Source of the DNA: Variovorax sp. YR216
GTDB taxonomy: Bacteria; Pseudomonadota; Gammaproteobacteria; Burkholderiales; Burkholderiaceae_C
Length of the DNA: 64,000 nt
NCBI RefSeq assembly: GCF_900107745.1
Contig: NZ_FNRO01000008.1
Span: forward strand, 62,001 to 126,000
Reading direction: 5' to 3'
In this document: positions 17,132-26,121 of the stretch, in pieces
How the letters are laid out: each line of letters begins with the position of its first letter
Position numbering within the stretch: position 1 is the stretch's first letter
Notes under the pieces: model-generated
Told to the model about the DNA's origin: nothing
Seen by the model: the letters and a program-made list of their open reading frames with translations, nothing else
Database searches by the model: none
Program-made: the position numbers and the translations under genes

Positions 17132-18903
17132 GCCGGCACTCCATGGGCCTCGCCCTTGCCGTGCGCTTCGGGCTCCACGCCACCGGCTTCCAGCGGGGCG
17201 TTCTGCGGGATGAAGTCCTCCTTCGCGCCGGGCGTTCCGTAGGCGTAGGCCCAGCGATAGACCACCGGCAGGTGCGGCCCCCAGTTGCCGTGCGGCGGCG
17301 GCGTCGTCGGCGTCTGCCATTCGAGCGATGCAGACTTCCAGGGATTGGCGGTCGCAGGCCGGCCGCGCCACAGGCTCCACGCGAGGTTGGCGATGAAGAC
17401 GAACTGCGCGGCGCCGACGATGAGCGCGACCACCGTGATGAACTCGTTCAGCGCGAACGCCGATTGCGGAATGAACTTGTACCCGTCGAAGTTGTAGTAG
17501 CGCCGCGGCATCCCGAGCACGCCGAGGTAGTGCATCGGGAAGTAGATCAGGTAGGTGCCGAGGAAGGTGATCCAGAAATGCAGGTGCCCGAGCCGGTCGT
17601 CCAGCATGCGGCCGGTGACTTTCGGGTACCAGTGATAGATGCCGCCGAACACCACCAGAAGCGGCGCCACGCCCATCACCATGTGGAAGTGCGCGACCAC
17701 GAAGTAGGTGCCCGACAGCGGGATGTCCACGCTCACGTTGCCGAGGAAGAGCCCTGTGAGCCCGCCGATCGCGAAGGTGCAGACGAAGGCCAGCGCGAAC
17801 AGCATCGGCACCGACAGGTGGATGTCGCCGCGCCACAAGGTGAGCAGCCAGTTGTAGACCTTGATCGCCGTCGGCACCGCGATGATCAGCGTGCTGGTCG
17901 CGAAGAAGAAGGCGAAGTACGGATTCATGCCAGCCACGAACATGTGGTGCGCCCACACGACGAGGCTGAGCACGCCGATCGCGACGATCGCCCACACCAT
18001 CATCCGGTAGCCGAAGATGCATTTGCGCGCGTGCACGCTGATGAGGTCGGAGACGATGCCGAAGGCCGGCAGCGCCACGATGTAGACCTCGGGGTGCCCG
18101 AAGAACCAGAACAGGTGCTGGAACAGCAGCGGGCTGCCGCCCTTGTAGTTCGTGACCTGTCCCATCGACACCAGTGCCGGCATGAAGAAGCTGGTGCCCG
18201 CCGTGCGGTCGAGCAGCAGCATCACGCCGCTGACGAACAGCGCCGGGAAGCCCAGCAGCGCGAGGATGGTCGCGACGAAGATGCCCCAGACGGAGAGCGG
18301 CATGCGCATCAGCGTCATGCCCTGGCAGCGCGCCTGCAGCACCGTGGTCACGTAGTTGAGGCCGCCCATCGTGGTCGCGACGATGAAGATGACGAGCGAC
18401 ACCAGCATGAGCTGGATGCCGCCCTCGTAGCCCGGCGTGCCGGGCAGGATCGACTGCGGCGGATAGAGCGTCCAGCCCGCGCCGGTCGGCCCGCTGCCGA
18501 CGAAGAAGCTCGCCATCAGCACCAGCACCGACAGCAGGTACACCCAGAAGCTCAGCATGTTGAGGTAGGGGAACACCATGTCCCGCGCGCCGACCATCAG
18601 CGGGATGAGGTAGTTGCCGAAGCCGCCGAGGAAGAGCGCGGTGAGCAGGTAGATCACCATGATCATCCCGTGCATCGTCACGAACTGGTAGTAGCGCTCG
18701 GGGTTGATGAACTCGAAATGCCCCGGGAAGCCGAGCTGCAGCCGCATCAGGTTCGACAGCACGAGGCCGACCACGCCGACCGTGATCGCCGTGCAGGCGT
18801 ACTGCACCGCGATCACCTTGTGGTCCTGGCTCCAGACGTAACGCGTCAGGAAGCTCTTGGGCTCGTGCTGATGCCCGCTGTCGTCTTCGTCGTGCGGATT
18901 CAT
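17128..18903 (-). CDS. ctaD: Cytochrome c oxidase subunit I
   Basis: The catalytic subunit of an aa3/caa3-type oxidase reduces oxygen at a heme a3-CuB centre and pumps protons. The 591-residue protein starts at ATG 18903 and has about 12 membrane helices. It carries the metal ligands in TMHGMIMVIYLL, FWFFGHPEVYI (with the cross-linked His-Tyr pair), VWAHHMFVAG and VAHFHMVMG. A charged C-terminal tail of about 60 residues follows the last helix. Start and end both overlap their neighbours by 4 bp, so subunits II, I and III are translationally linked. No heme A synthase or Cox11-type assembly gene is visible nearby. Confidence 0.97.
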   Translation of the reverse strand: MNPHDEDDSGHQHEPKSFLTRYVWSQDHKVIAVQYACTAITVGVVGLVLSNLMRLQLGFPGHFEFINPERYYQFVTMHGMIMVIYLLTALFLGGFGNYLIPLMVGARDMVFPYLNMLSFWVYLLSVLVLMASFFVGSGPTGAGWTLYPPQSILPGTPGYEGGIQLMLVSLVIFIVATTMGGLNYVTTVLQARCQGMTLMRMPLSVWGIFVATILALLGFPALFVSGVMLLLDRTAGTSFFMPALVSMGQVTNYKGGSPLLFQHLFWFFGHPEVYIVALPAFGIVSDLISVHARKCIFGYRMMVWAIVAIGVLSLVVWAHHMFVAGMNPYFAFFFATSTLIIAVPTAIKVYNWLLTLWRGDIHLSVPMLFALAFVCTFAIGGLTGLFLGNVSVDIPLSGTYFVVAHFHMVMGVAPLLVVFGGIYHWYPKVTGRMLDDRLGHLHFWITFLGTYLIYFPMHYLGVLGMPRRYYNFDGYKFIPQSAFALNEFITVVALIVGAAQFVFIANLAWSLWRGRPATANPWKSASLEWQTPTTPPPHGNWGPHLPVVYRWAYAYGTPGAKEDFIPQNAPLEAGGVEPEAHGKGEAHGVPA

Positions 18904-20060
18904 CGCTGTGCCTTCTGTTCGGTGGCGGGCTGCGCGGGCGTACTGCCGAGGCTCTGGATGTAGGCCACCAGCGCATCCAGTTCTTCCTTGCTCAAATCCA
19001 TCTTGGGCATGACCGGCGGGAAGCCCTTCACGCGCCGCGCCATCGGGTCGGTGATGAAGCTGCGCAGGTACGCCTCGTCGACCAGTGCGCGCGAGTCGTC
19101 TTCCATGGTCTCGGTCTTGCCGAACAGGCCCTTCCACGTCGGCCCGACGCGCGGGCTGCCGTCGATGGTGTGGCAGGCCACGCACCCCTTGGATTCGGAG
19201 AGCGCGCGCCCCTGCTCGATGCGCGCACCGGCGCCGGCTGCACCCTCGCCCGACGGTGCAGGCGCCGCCTTGACCTGGGTCTTCGCGAACGTCGGCAACG
19301 TCGCCTGCCAGGCCTGGAAGGCCGCCGCGTCCTCCACCACGACGAAGCCGCGCATGTTCGGATGCCCCACGCCGCAGAGCTGCGCGCACAGGGCCTCGTA
19401 GCGCCCCGCGACCGTCGGCGTGAACCAGAAGCGGCTCATCTGCCCCGGCACGCTGTTCATCCGCGCGCGGAAGGGTGGCACGTAAAAGTCGTGCAGCACG
19501 TCGTGCGAGCGGATCAACACCAGAACCGGCTTGCCCAGCGGCAGGTGCACTTCGTTGGACGCGACCAGCAGATCGTCCTGCCCCGCAGGATCGGACGGAT
19601 CGAGGCCGAAGGGATTGCCGCCCACCACGAAGCGCGCGTCGGTCGCGCCGAGCTTGCCGTCGGCCCCCGGGAAGCGGTAGTGCCACTGCCATTGCAGGCC
19701 GAGCACTTCGAGCACCAGCGCATCCGGCGGCGACCTGACGTAGTTGGCATACACCACCAGCCCCGGCGCCAGCAACGCCGCGATGCCCACGGAGGTGCCG
19801 ATGATCAGCCAGCGTTCGAGCTTCTTGTTCTCCGGCTCATGCTGCGCGCGCCGTCCTTCGCGATGGCGATAGCGGATCAGCGCATAGACGACGAAGAGAT
19901 TGATCGCGACGAAGAAGATGCCGGTGATGACCAGCGTGATCGTCAGCGTGTCGTCCATCGACTTCCAGTTGGAGGCGAGCGGCGTTGTCCACCACGGACT
20001 GAAGAGGTGGAACAGCACGGAGCCGACCACGATGACGAGGAGGACGATGGCCATGACCAT
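18900..20060 (-). CDS. ctaC: Cytochrome c oxidase subunit II fused to cytochrome c (caa3 type)
   Basis: The 386-residue protein has two N-terminal membrane helices (about 2-20 and 40-62) plus a further hydrophobic stretch near 86-104. A periplasmic cupredoxin domain follows with the CuA ligands H190, C225, C229, H233 and M236. After a linker comes a C-type cytochrome domain with the heme motif CVACH at 293-297 and a likely axial methionine near 351. This fusion defines the caa3 subclass, in which the oxidase carries its own electron-donating cytochrome. It is the first gene of the oxidase operon. ATG at 20060 is used; a second Met two residues in is equally possible. Confidence 0.95.
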   Translation of the reverse strand: MVMAIVLLVIVVGSVLFHLFSPWWTTPLASNWKSMDDTLTITLVITGIFFVAINLFVVYALIRYRHREGRRAQHEPENKKLERWLIIGTSVGIAALLAPGLVVYANYVRSPPDALVLEVLGLQWQWHYRFPGADGKLGATDARFVVGGNPFGLDPSDPAGQDDLLVASNEVHLPLGKPVLVLIRSHDVLHDFYVPPFRARMNSVPGQMSRFWFTPTVAGRYEALCAQLCGVGHPNMRGFVVVEDAAAFQAWQATLPTFAKTQVKAAPAPSGEGAAGAGARIEQGRALSESKGCVACHTIDGSPRVGPTWKGLFGKTETMEDDSRALVDEAYLRSFITDPMARRVKGFPPVMPKMDLSKEELDALVAYIQSLGSTPAQPATEQKAQR

Positions 20061-20112
20061 GGGGGGTTCCTCGTCTCGTCATTGCCATCGTGGGGGGTGG
20101 TCCGCGGGCGCT

Positions 20113-20628
20113 TCAGCGAAACGCCGGGACCTCCTGCGCCTCGCCCTCGAAGAGGGCCTCGGGATGCGTCGTGCGCAGCAGCGACTCGATCTGCTCGGCG
20201 CGCGCACGCGGCGGATCCACCATCAGCAGGATCCATCCCTGGTTCATCGCGCCCTCGAAGCGCTGCAGGCAGGGGCTAGGGATCGAAATGCCGATCATGC
20301 TGGCCGACCAGGCGCCGACCACGCCGCCCATCACGCCCAGCACCACCACCAGCTCCCATTCGGGCTCGTCGCCCATGACAGGGAAGTTGAGGCCCGCGAT
20401 CAGCCCGACGATCATTCCGCAGGCGCTGCCGATGGCCCAACCGGTCTTCGCGGCGTGAACGAGGTCCGAGGTCTGCCAGACATTCGCCGCGTGAAGGCCG
20501 GCCATGTCCGTGCCTTCCGAAGCGGCGAAATGAATGTGCGCAACGTCGACGCGCGCCTGCACGAGATCGTGCATCGCGCGCCTGGCGCTCGCCAGGTCCG
20601 GCATCAGCCAGTAAATGCGTCTGCGCAT
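20113..20628 (-). CDS. DUF1269-like two-helix membrane protein
   Basis: A 171-residue protein starting at ATG 20628, supported by a strong AGGAGG ribosome binding site; the 13 extra residues of the longer frame are not needed. It has a soluble N-terminal alpha/beta part (RRRIYWLMPDLASARRAMHD), two glycine-rich membrane helices (about 62-82 and 92-115) and a soluble C-terminal part. This layout resembles DUF1269 proteins, whose function is unknown. It precedes ctaC by 52 bp on the same strand and may be cotranscribed with the oxidase. Confidence 0.75.
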   Translation of the reverse strand: MRRRIYWLMPDLASARRAMHDLVQARVDVAHIHFAASEGTDMAGLHAANVWQTSDLVHAAKTGWAIGSACGMIVGLIAGLNFPVMGDEPEWELVVVLGVMGGVVGAWSASMIGISIPSPCLQRFEGAMNQGWILLMVDPPRARAEQIESLLRTTHPEALFEGEAQEVPAFR

Positions 20629-20715
20629 CGCACCCTCCTTTCCGTCTTTCGACGAATAAGGAACCATGACGACTTATATGCCCATGGGGCGCGTTGATCA
20701 AGTCGGATCGACGGG

Positions 20716-21927
20716 TCAGCCCAGCGGCAGGAGAAGCCGGAGGACGCCGCCTGCAGTGACGAGGCGGCCGGGGTCATGGGTCTCCTCGAGCACGCCGCTC
20801 AACCGCTTGACCAAGCTCGGGCTGCGCCGCGCGCGCCACACGAGGAGGTCGGCGAGCCACGGGTGGTTGTTGATGCGATTCGCCTGCTCGTAGGCCGCGA
20901 AGCGCGGCTTCAGCGAATCCAGCGCGGCCTCGTAGCGCGCGCTCACCTGCTCGTCCGCGCCCGCGTCCTGTGCCTCGGCGATCGCTTGCGCGGCGTGCAT
21001 GCCGGTTTCCAGCGCCTTGCCGATGCCTTCGCCGGTGAACTGGTAGGTACTGCCGGCCGCCTCGCCCGCCACCAACAGCCCGGGCCTTGACCAGCGCGCA
21101 CCCGCGAGGGAGCACCGCAGCGGCGCGCCCTTGAAGGGGCCGAGCAGCTCGCCGCCCTCCATCAGCTCGCGCGCGGGCGGATGGATGCGCTTGAAGGCAT
21201 CGAAGAGGTCCCGCAGGTTCACGTCCCCATCGTGCGTCACGCCGACGCCGATGTTGAACACGCCGGCGGCGCACGGAAAGATCCAGCCGTAGCCGCGCCG
21301 CAGCGCGCGGTGCCACACCACTTCGAGACCGGTGCAGCGCGCCGCCATCGCCTCGTGCTTCACATAGCCGCGCAGTGCGATGCCGCTTCGCGCCTTGTGC
21401 GTGCACAGGCCTGCCGCCGTCAGCGGGCCCGATGCGGCGCCGGTGGCGAGCACGGTCCATTTCGCAGCCACCGGCCGCACAACGCCGCCGGGCAGCACGA
21501 GCCGCGCGCCGGCAACGCGCCCGCCGGCATCGACGAGCGGCGCCTCGAACTTCGCCGGCGCGAGCCAGCGCGCACCCGCGCCGAGCGCAGCCTGTCTGAG
21601 AATTTCATCGAGCTCCCGGCGAGGCAGCACCGCCAGCCGCGCGGGCACCTCGACCCGCCCGCCGCTCGGCCCCACGCAGCCGACCTGCGTCGAGGCGCGG
21701 GCGCGCGCGAGCACTTCGCCCTGCACGCCCAGGCGCTCGAGCGCGCGGTGCGCATCCGGGATCAAACCGTCGCCGCAGACCTTGTCACGTGGGAAGTCGT
21801 GCTGATCGGCGAGCACGACATCGAGTCCTGCGCGCGCCAGCATCTGCGCGCAGGCGCTGCCGGCGGGCCCGGCGCCGATTACGAGCACGTCGCACGCGGA
21901 CAATGAAGGCATCTGCGAGTTCGACAT
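20716..21927 (-). CDS. Geranylgeranyl reductase family FAD-dependent oxidoreductase
   Basis: A 403-residue flavoprotein with a Rossmann FAD-binding motif GAGPAG near residues 18-23, the family hallmark KVCGDGLIP near 48-56, a second FAD contact in VAGEAAGSTYQFTGEGIG, and no membrane segment. Family members reduce isoprenoid double bonds or hydroxylate/halogenate small molecules. The actual substrate here cannot be told. I chose ATG 21927 because residues just after it begin the beta strand of the FAD fold; the 45 preceding residues of the longest frame are arginine-rich and not family-like. Its promoter region is shared with the creatininase operon and includes the RutR-like operator at 22047-22062. 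Confidence 0.85.
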   Translation of the reverse strand: MSNSQMPSLSACDVLVIGAGPAGSACAQMLARAGLDVVLADQHDFPRDKVCGDGLIPDAHRALERLGVQGEVLARARASTQVGCVGPSGGRVEVPARLAVLPRRELDEILRQAALGAGARWLAPAKFEAPLVDAGGRVAGARLVLPGGVVRPVAAKWTVLATGAASGPLTAAGLCTHKARSGIALRGYVKHEAMAARCTGLEVVWHRALRRGYGWIFPCAAGVFNIGVGVTHDGDVNLRDLFDAFKRIHPPARELMEGGELLGPFKGAPLRCSLAGARWSRPGLLVAGEAAGSTYQFTGEGIGKALETGMHAAQAIAEAQDAGADEQVSARYEAALDSLKPRFAAYEQANRINNHPWLADLLVWRARRSPSLVKRLSGVLEETHDPGRLVTAGGVLRLLLPLG

Positions 21928-22046
21928 CACGGGTTCGAGTGAGAGGTCGCAGATATTACGGCCGGCGTCGGGCACGCGCCGCCGCCGCACCGCATGGCGC
22001 GGCCTGCCATGCGCCGCGCATCGAGACGGATCGCGAAGACGCCAAT

Positions 22047-22062
22047 TTGACCGATCGGTCAC
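22047..22062. promoter_or_regulatory. RutR-like operator 1
   Basis: TTGACCGATCGGTCAC contains a perfect 14-bp palindrome (22048-22061). It matches the published E. coli RutR recognition pattern, TTGACC-4-GGTCAA, at 11 of 12 fixed outer positions. A RutR-like TetR regulator is encoded at the far end of the operon that starts 131 bp downstream. The site lies in the 265-bp divergent region between the flavoprotein gene and the creatininase gene. Confidence 0.65.
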
Positions 22063-22144
22063 TTAAAACCCCCTGTTCATGCCGCGATTACCGTTCGTTT
22101 CATCACCAACAGCAGCACATCGGGAAAACGCTAAGCCTCCTTTT

Positions 22145-22160
22145 TTGACCGAGTGGATAA
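22145..22160. promoter_or_regulatory. RutR-like operator 2 (imperfect)
   Basis: TTGACCGAGTGGATAA repeats the left half-site and the spacing of operator 1 but has a degraded right half (GGATAA against GGTCAA). It lies 98 bp downstream of operator 1 and 33 bp upstream of the creatininase start, where a bound repressor could block transcription. The weaker match makes this call less secure. Confidence 0.45.
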
Positions 22161-22192
22161 TTTAGACACCTTCACGATGAACGAGGTGTTCG

Positions 22193-23014
22193 ATGAGTTC
22201 CACCCGACCGCGCAGCCGCTTCTGGTCCGACCTGACCAGCGAAGAGTTTTCCCGCCTCGATCGCTCCCGGCTCATCGCCGTGCTGCCGGTCGGCGCCACT
22301 GAGCAGCACGGCCCGCACCTGCCGATGTCCACCGACACGGCCACCATCGACGGCATGGTGCAGGCGACCCTTCCGCACCTGCCGAACGATCTTCCGGTGC
22401 TCTTCCTGCCCACGGTGCCTTATGGCAAGAGCAACGAGCATTCGCGCTACCCCGGCACGCTGACCGTTTCCGCCACCACCCTGATCTCGCTGTGGACGGA
22501 CATCGGCGCCAGCGTGGCGAAGGCCGGCGTGCGCAAGCTGGTGCTCTACAACAGCCACGGCGGGCAGATGTCGGTGATGGACATCGTCGCGCGCGACCTG
22601 CGCGAAGCCCACGGGATGATGGTCGTCGCGGCCAACTGGTACACGCTGGGCCTGCCCGAAGGCCTCTTCACTGCGCACGAAGGCAAGCACGGCGTGCATG
22701 CCGGCGATCTCGAAAGCTCGGTGATGCTGCACCTCACGCCCGACTACGTGCGGCCCGAGAACTTCCGCAACTTCCACTCGATGACGGAAGACCTCGCGAA
22801 GGAGAACAGGTACCTCTCGATCACGCCCAGCGGCAAGCTCGGCTGGCAGATGCACGACATCAACCCGGCGGGCGCGGCCGGCGACGCCACCCGCGCCACC
22901 GCCGCGAAGGGCAAGGCGGTGCTCGATCACGTGGGCGAGCGCTTCGCCCTGTTGCTGCGCGAGGTCGACCGCTTCCCGCTCGAACGCCTCGACAACGAAC
23001 CAGCCTGGGCGTGA
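22193..23014 (+). CDS. Creatininase family hydrolase
   Basis: A 273-residue member of the creatininase family, metal-dependent amidohydrolases that open cyclic amides or act in cofactor and siderophore chemistry. Metal-ligand motifs are intact: EQHGPHLPMSTDT near residues 37-49, YNSHGGQ near 117-123, and HAGDLESSVML in the middle. A GAGGTG ribosome binding site precedes ATG 22193. It is the first gene of a six-gene operon with an ABC transporter and two redox proteins. The real substrate is unknown; creatinine itself is only one of several possibilities. Confidence 0.9.
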   Translation: MSSTRPRSRFWSDLTSEEFSRLDRSRLIAVLPVGATEQHGPHLPMSTDTATIDGMVQATLPHLPNDLPVLFLPTVPYGKSNEHSRYPGTLTVSATTLISLWTDIGASVAKAGVRKLVLYNSHGGQMSVMDIVARDLREAHGMMVVAANWYTLGLPEGLFTAHEGKHGVHAGDLESSVMLHLTPDYVRPENFRNFHSMTEDLAKENRYLSITPSGKLGWQMHDINPAGAAGDATRATAAKGKAVLDHVGERFALLLREVDRFPLERLDNEPAWA

Positions 23015-23018
23015 CCCA

Positions 23019-23819
23019 ATGAGCACGACGAGCACCCCCGCGCAGCCGCTGGTCAGCCTGCGCAACGTCAGCAAGCGCTTCGCCAACGGCACACTCGCGC
23101 TGCAGGGCATGACGCTCGATTGCGGCGAACACGACTTCATCAGCTTTCTCGGCCCGTCGGGCTGCGGCAAGAGCACGGCCCTGCGCCTGATCGCGGGCCT
23201 GACGCGGATCAGCGCGGGCGAGGTGGCATGGTCCCAGGCGGGCGCCGCATCGTCGGGCATCGACCGCGAGCTGGGCTTCGTCTTCCAGGAGCCGACGCTC
23301 ATGCCCTGGGCCAAGGTGTTCGACAACGTCTGGCTGCCGCTCAAGCTCGCCGGCGTCAAGCGCGACGCGGCCGAGCCGGTCGTCTCGCAGGCGCTCGAAA
23401 TGGTCGGGCTCTCGCGCTTCGCCAACGTCTATCCGCGCGAGCTGTCGGGCGGCATGAAGATGCGCGTGTCCATCGCGCGCGCGCTCGTCACCCGCCCGCG
23501 CCTGCTGCTGATGGACGAGCCCTTCGCCGCGCTCGACGAGATGACGCGCATCAAGCTCAACAACGACCTGCTGGCGATCTGGCGCGAGCACCGGTTCTCG
23601 ATCATCTTCGTCACGCACAGCGTCTACGAATCGGTCTACCTGTCGAACCGCATCGTCGTGATGGCGCCCCGGCCCGGCCGTGTGATCGAGGAGATCCGCA
23701 TCGACGAGCCCTACCCGCGCGGCGAAGCCTTCCGCACCTCCAGCCGCTACAACGCGCACTGCACCGCGGTGTCCCAGTCCCTGCACGGAGCCCTCCATGG
23801 CATCGACATCGATCACTGA
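23019..23819 (+). CDS. ABC transporter ATP-binding protein (nitrate/sulfonate/taurine class)
   Basis: A 266-residue ATPase with Walker A GPSGCGKST, a Q-loop in FVFQEPTLMPW, the signature LSGGMKMRVSIARAL, Walker B LLLMDEPFAALDE and an H-loop in FVTHS. These traits place it with the SsuB/TauB/NrtD group, which energises uptake of small organic anions or thiamine-precursor-like compounds. It begins 4 bp after the creatininase stop and overlaps the permease start by 23 bp. Confidence 0.95.
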   Translation: MSTTSTPAQPLVSLRNVSKRFANGTLALQGMTLDCGEHDFISFLGPSGCGKSTALRLIAGLTRISAGEVAWSQAGAASSGIDRELGFVFQEPTLMPWAKVFDNVWLPLKLAGVKRDAAEPVVSQALEMVGLSRFANVYPRELSGGMKMRVSIARALVTRPRLLLMDEPFAALDEMTRIKLNNDLLAIWREHRFSIIFVTHSVYESVYLSNRIVVMAPRPGRVIEEIRIDEPYPRGEAFRTSSRYNAHCTAVSQSLHGALHGIDIDH

Positions 23820-24678
23820 CAATCCGGCGCTCGCCGACGTGCAGGCCACCCCCTCGGCCGCCGACCTGCAGGCGCGCGACGATCGCATCCGCCGCCGCGA
23901 ATCGCTGCTGCGTGTTGCGGTGCCCACCGTCGTCATCGCAGGCCTTCTGCTGCTGTGGGAAGTGCTGGTGCGCGTGAACAACGTGCCGCACTACATCATT
24001 CCCGCGCCGTCGCTGATCCTCACCACGCTCATCGACAACTGGGACACGCTGTCGAGCGCACTGTGGTTCACCGTCAAGCTCACGCTGCTCGCGCTGGTGG
24101 CGGCCATCGTCGGCGGCGTGCTGCTCGCGATCGCGTTCGCGCTTTTCAAGTGGGTGGAGATCGGGCTGTTCCCGATCGCGGTGATCCTGCAGGTGACACC
24201 CATCATCGCGATCGCCCCGCTGATCCTCATCTATGTGTCGAGCACCACCGCCGCGCTGCTCCTGTGCGCGTGGATCGTGGCCTTCTTCCCGATCCTGTCG
24301 AACACGGTGATCGGCCTGAAGAGCGCCGACAGCAACCTGCGCGACCTGTTCCAGCTCTACAAGGCCTCGCCATGGCAGCTGTTCCGCTACCTGCTGGTGC
24401 CGAGCGCGCTGCCGTACTTCATGGCCGGGCTGAAGATCGCCGGCGGGCTGAGCCTGATCGGCGCCGTGGTCGCGGAGTTCACCGCAGGCACCGCAGGCCG
24501 CGAGACGGGGCTGGCCTCGCGCATTCTCGAATCGAGCTTCCGCACCGAGATCCCGATGATGTTCGCGGCGCTGCTCCTGGTGTCGCTTCTCGGCATCGTG
24601 ATCTTCCTCGTGTTCGCAGCGCTCTCGCGCACGGTGCTCGGCCACTGGCACGAGAGCGAAATGCGCGGCGAGCGCTGA
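23797..24678 (+). CDS. ABC transporter permease (SsuC/TauC type)
   Basis: A 293-residue inner-membrane permease with a 45-residue soluble N-terminus and about six membrane helices. The cytoplasmic EAA-type coupling loop is visible around LRDLFQLYKASPWQLFRYLL. Its start overlaps the ATPase gene by 23 bp, and a GGAG precedes the ATG. Together with the ATPase and the binding protein two genes downstream it makes a complete importer, with a redox enzyme gene inserted between permease and binding protein. Confidence 0.93.
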   Translation: MASTSITDNPALADVQATPSAADLQARDDRIRRRESLLRVAVPTVVIAGLLLLWEVLVRVNNVPHYIIPAPSLILTTLIDNWDTLSSALWFTVKLTLLALVAAIVGGVLLAIAFALFKWVEIGLFPIAVILQVTPIIAIAPLILIYVSSTTAALLLCAWIVAFFPILSNTVIGLKSADSNLRDLFQLYKASPWQLFRYLLVPSALPYFMAGLKIAGGLSLIGAVVAEFTAGTAGRETGLASRILESSFRTEIPMMFAALLLVSLLGIVIFLVFAALSRTVLGHWHESEMRGER

Positions 24679-24689
24679 AGGAACGCACG

Positions 24690-26084
24690 ATGTCTTCGAC
24701 CGAACTCATCGAACGCCCCGAGGCTGCGGCCATCGACTGGGAAGCCGTGAAGCGCGACCTCCACGGCCTGAACGTGATCGTCTCGCCGGGCCAGCGCAAG
24801 CAGCTCTCCAAAGACTTCTACTGGTACAGCCCGATCCTCACGGAGCAGCTTGCCGGCTGCGTGGCCGATCTCGTGGTCAAGGTCTCGACCGAGGACGATG
24901 TCCGGCAGGCCGTCGCGGTCGCGGCGAAGTGGAAGCTGCCGATCACCGTGCGCGCGGGCGGCACCGGCAACTACGGCCAGTGCGTGCCGCTCGAGGGCGG
25001 CCTGGTGCTCGACGTGACGCAGTTGAGCCGCGTGCTCGACATCGCCGACGGCCGGGTGCGCGTGCAGGCCGGCGCGCGCATGCACGACATCGAACAGGCT
25101 GTCGCCGAGACCGGGCAGGCACTGCGCATGTGGCCGTCGACCTGGCATGTCGCCTCGATCGGCGGCTTCATCGCGGGCGGCTTCGGCGGCATCGGCTCGA
25201 TCCGTCACGGCATCCTGCGCGACCCGGGCAACCTGCTGCGCGCGCGCGTGATGACGGTGGAACGCGAGCCCCGAATCATCGAGCTGCAAGGCGACGAGAT
25301 CCAGCAGGTGCACCACGCCTACGGCACCAACGGTGTCATCACCGAAGTGGAAGTGGCACTGAGCCCCGCCGTGGAATGGGTGCATTGCATCGCGCTCTTC
25401 GACACCTACCGCCGCGTGCTGGACTTCGGCGTCGCCGCGAGCACGCCGTCGCTGGAACTCTTCCTCCTGTCGGCCGTCGATGCGCGCTTCTCGCCGTACT
25501 ACGCGATGCTCGGTGCGCACTTTCCGCCGGACAAGCATGCGATGTTCGCGATGGTCGCGCCGGACTCGATGGATCGGTTCCGCGCGCTCGTCGCCGTACA
25601 CGGCGGCAGCATCTCGCTGGAAGGCACCGAGGCACAGCTCCACGCCGCCGGCCTGCCACCGGCCTACGAGTGCGCCTACAACCACACCACGCTTCAGGCG
25701 CTGAAGGTCGACCGCACCTGGACCTACCTGCAGGTGGCCTACGCGCAGCCCTTCGACCCGGCGGTGGTGGACCGGCACATCGCGATCTTCGGCGACGACG
25801 TGCTGCAGCACCACGAGTTCGCCCGCGCCGGCGGCGAGTACGGCACCTTCGCGATCCTGCTCGTGCGCTGGAAGGGCGAGGCGCACCAGTACGAGGTGAT
25901 CCGGGAGATCGAATCGCAGGGCGGATGCCAGATCTTCAACCCGCATGTCGTGACCATCGAGGACGGCGGCATGAAGACCATCGACACGCAGCAGATCGAA
26001 TTCAAGAAGCGCAGCGACCCGATGGGCCTGATGAACCCCGGCAAGACACGCGGCTGGCGGCCCGAAATGGCCCGCGACGCCTGA
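24690..26084 (+). CDS. FAD-binding oxidase of the FAD_binding_4 (VAO) type
   Basis: This 464-residue protein has the PCMH-type FAD domain. VRAGGTGNYGQCVPLEGG near residues 88-105 and VRVQAGARMHDIEQAV form the flavin cradle, and WHVASIGGFIAGGFGGIGSI contacts the pyrophosphate. The C-terminal half is a substrate domain unlike the usual D-lactate or glycolate oxidases. It ends in MNPGKTRGW, the flavin-side PGK motif typical of this superfamily. It probably oxidises an alcohol, hydroxy acid or amine that enters through the adjoining transporter. ATG 24690 lies 11 bp after the permease stop. Confidence 0.88.
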   Translation: MSSTELIERPEAAAIDWEAVKRDLHGLNVIVSPGQRKQLSKDFYWYSPILTEQLAGCVADLVVKVSTEDDVRQAVAVAAKWKLPITVRAGGTGNYGQCVPLEGGLVLDVTQLSRVLDIADGRVRVQAGARMHDIEQAVAETGQALRMWPSTWHVASIGGFIAGGFGGIGSIRHGILRDPGNLLRARVMTVEREPRIIELQGDEIQQVHHAYGTNGVITEVEVALSPAVEWVHCIALFDTYRRVLDFGVAASTPSLELFLLSAVDARFSPYYAMLGAHFPPDKHAMFAMVAPDSMDRFRALVAVHGGSISLEGTEAQLHAAGLPPAYECAYNHTTLQALKVDRTWTYLQVAYAQPFDPAVVDRHIAIFGDDVLQHHEFARAGGEYGTFAILLVRWKGEAHQYEVIREIESQGGCQIFNPHVVTIEDGGMKTIDTQQIEFKKRSDPMGLMNPGKTRGWRPEMARDA

Positions 26085-26121
26085 TCTTTTTCCACCAACA
26101 GAGACAACCCAAGGAACCACC

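Noticed and set aside
17119..18963. Plus-strand frame of about 614 codons opposite the oxidase genes
   Set aside because: Antisense to ctaD and subunit III with histidine/aspartate-rich composition; the minus-strand oxidase proteins are unambiguous.
16511..18976. Minus-strand frame of 821 codons spanning subunit I and III
   Set aside because: It runs in a different frame from ctaD and reads only as low-complexity sequence until the true subunit III start at 17131.
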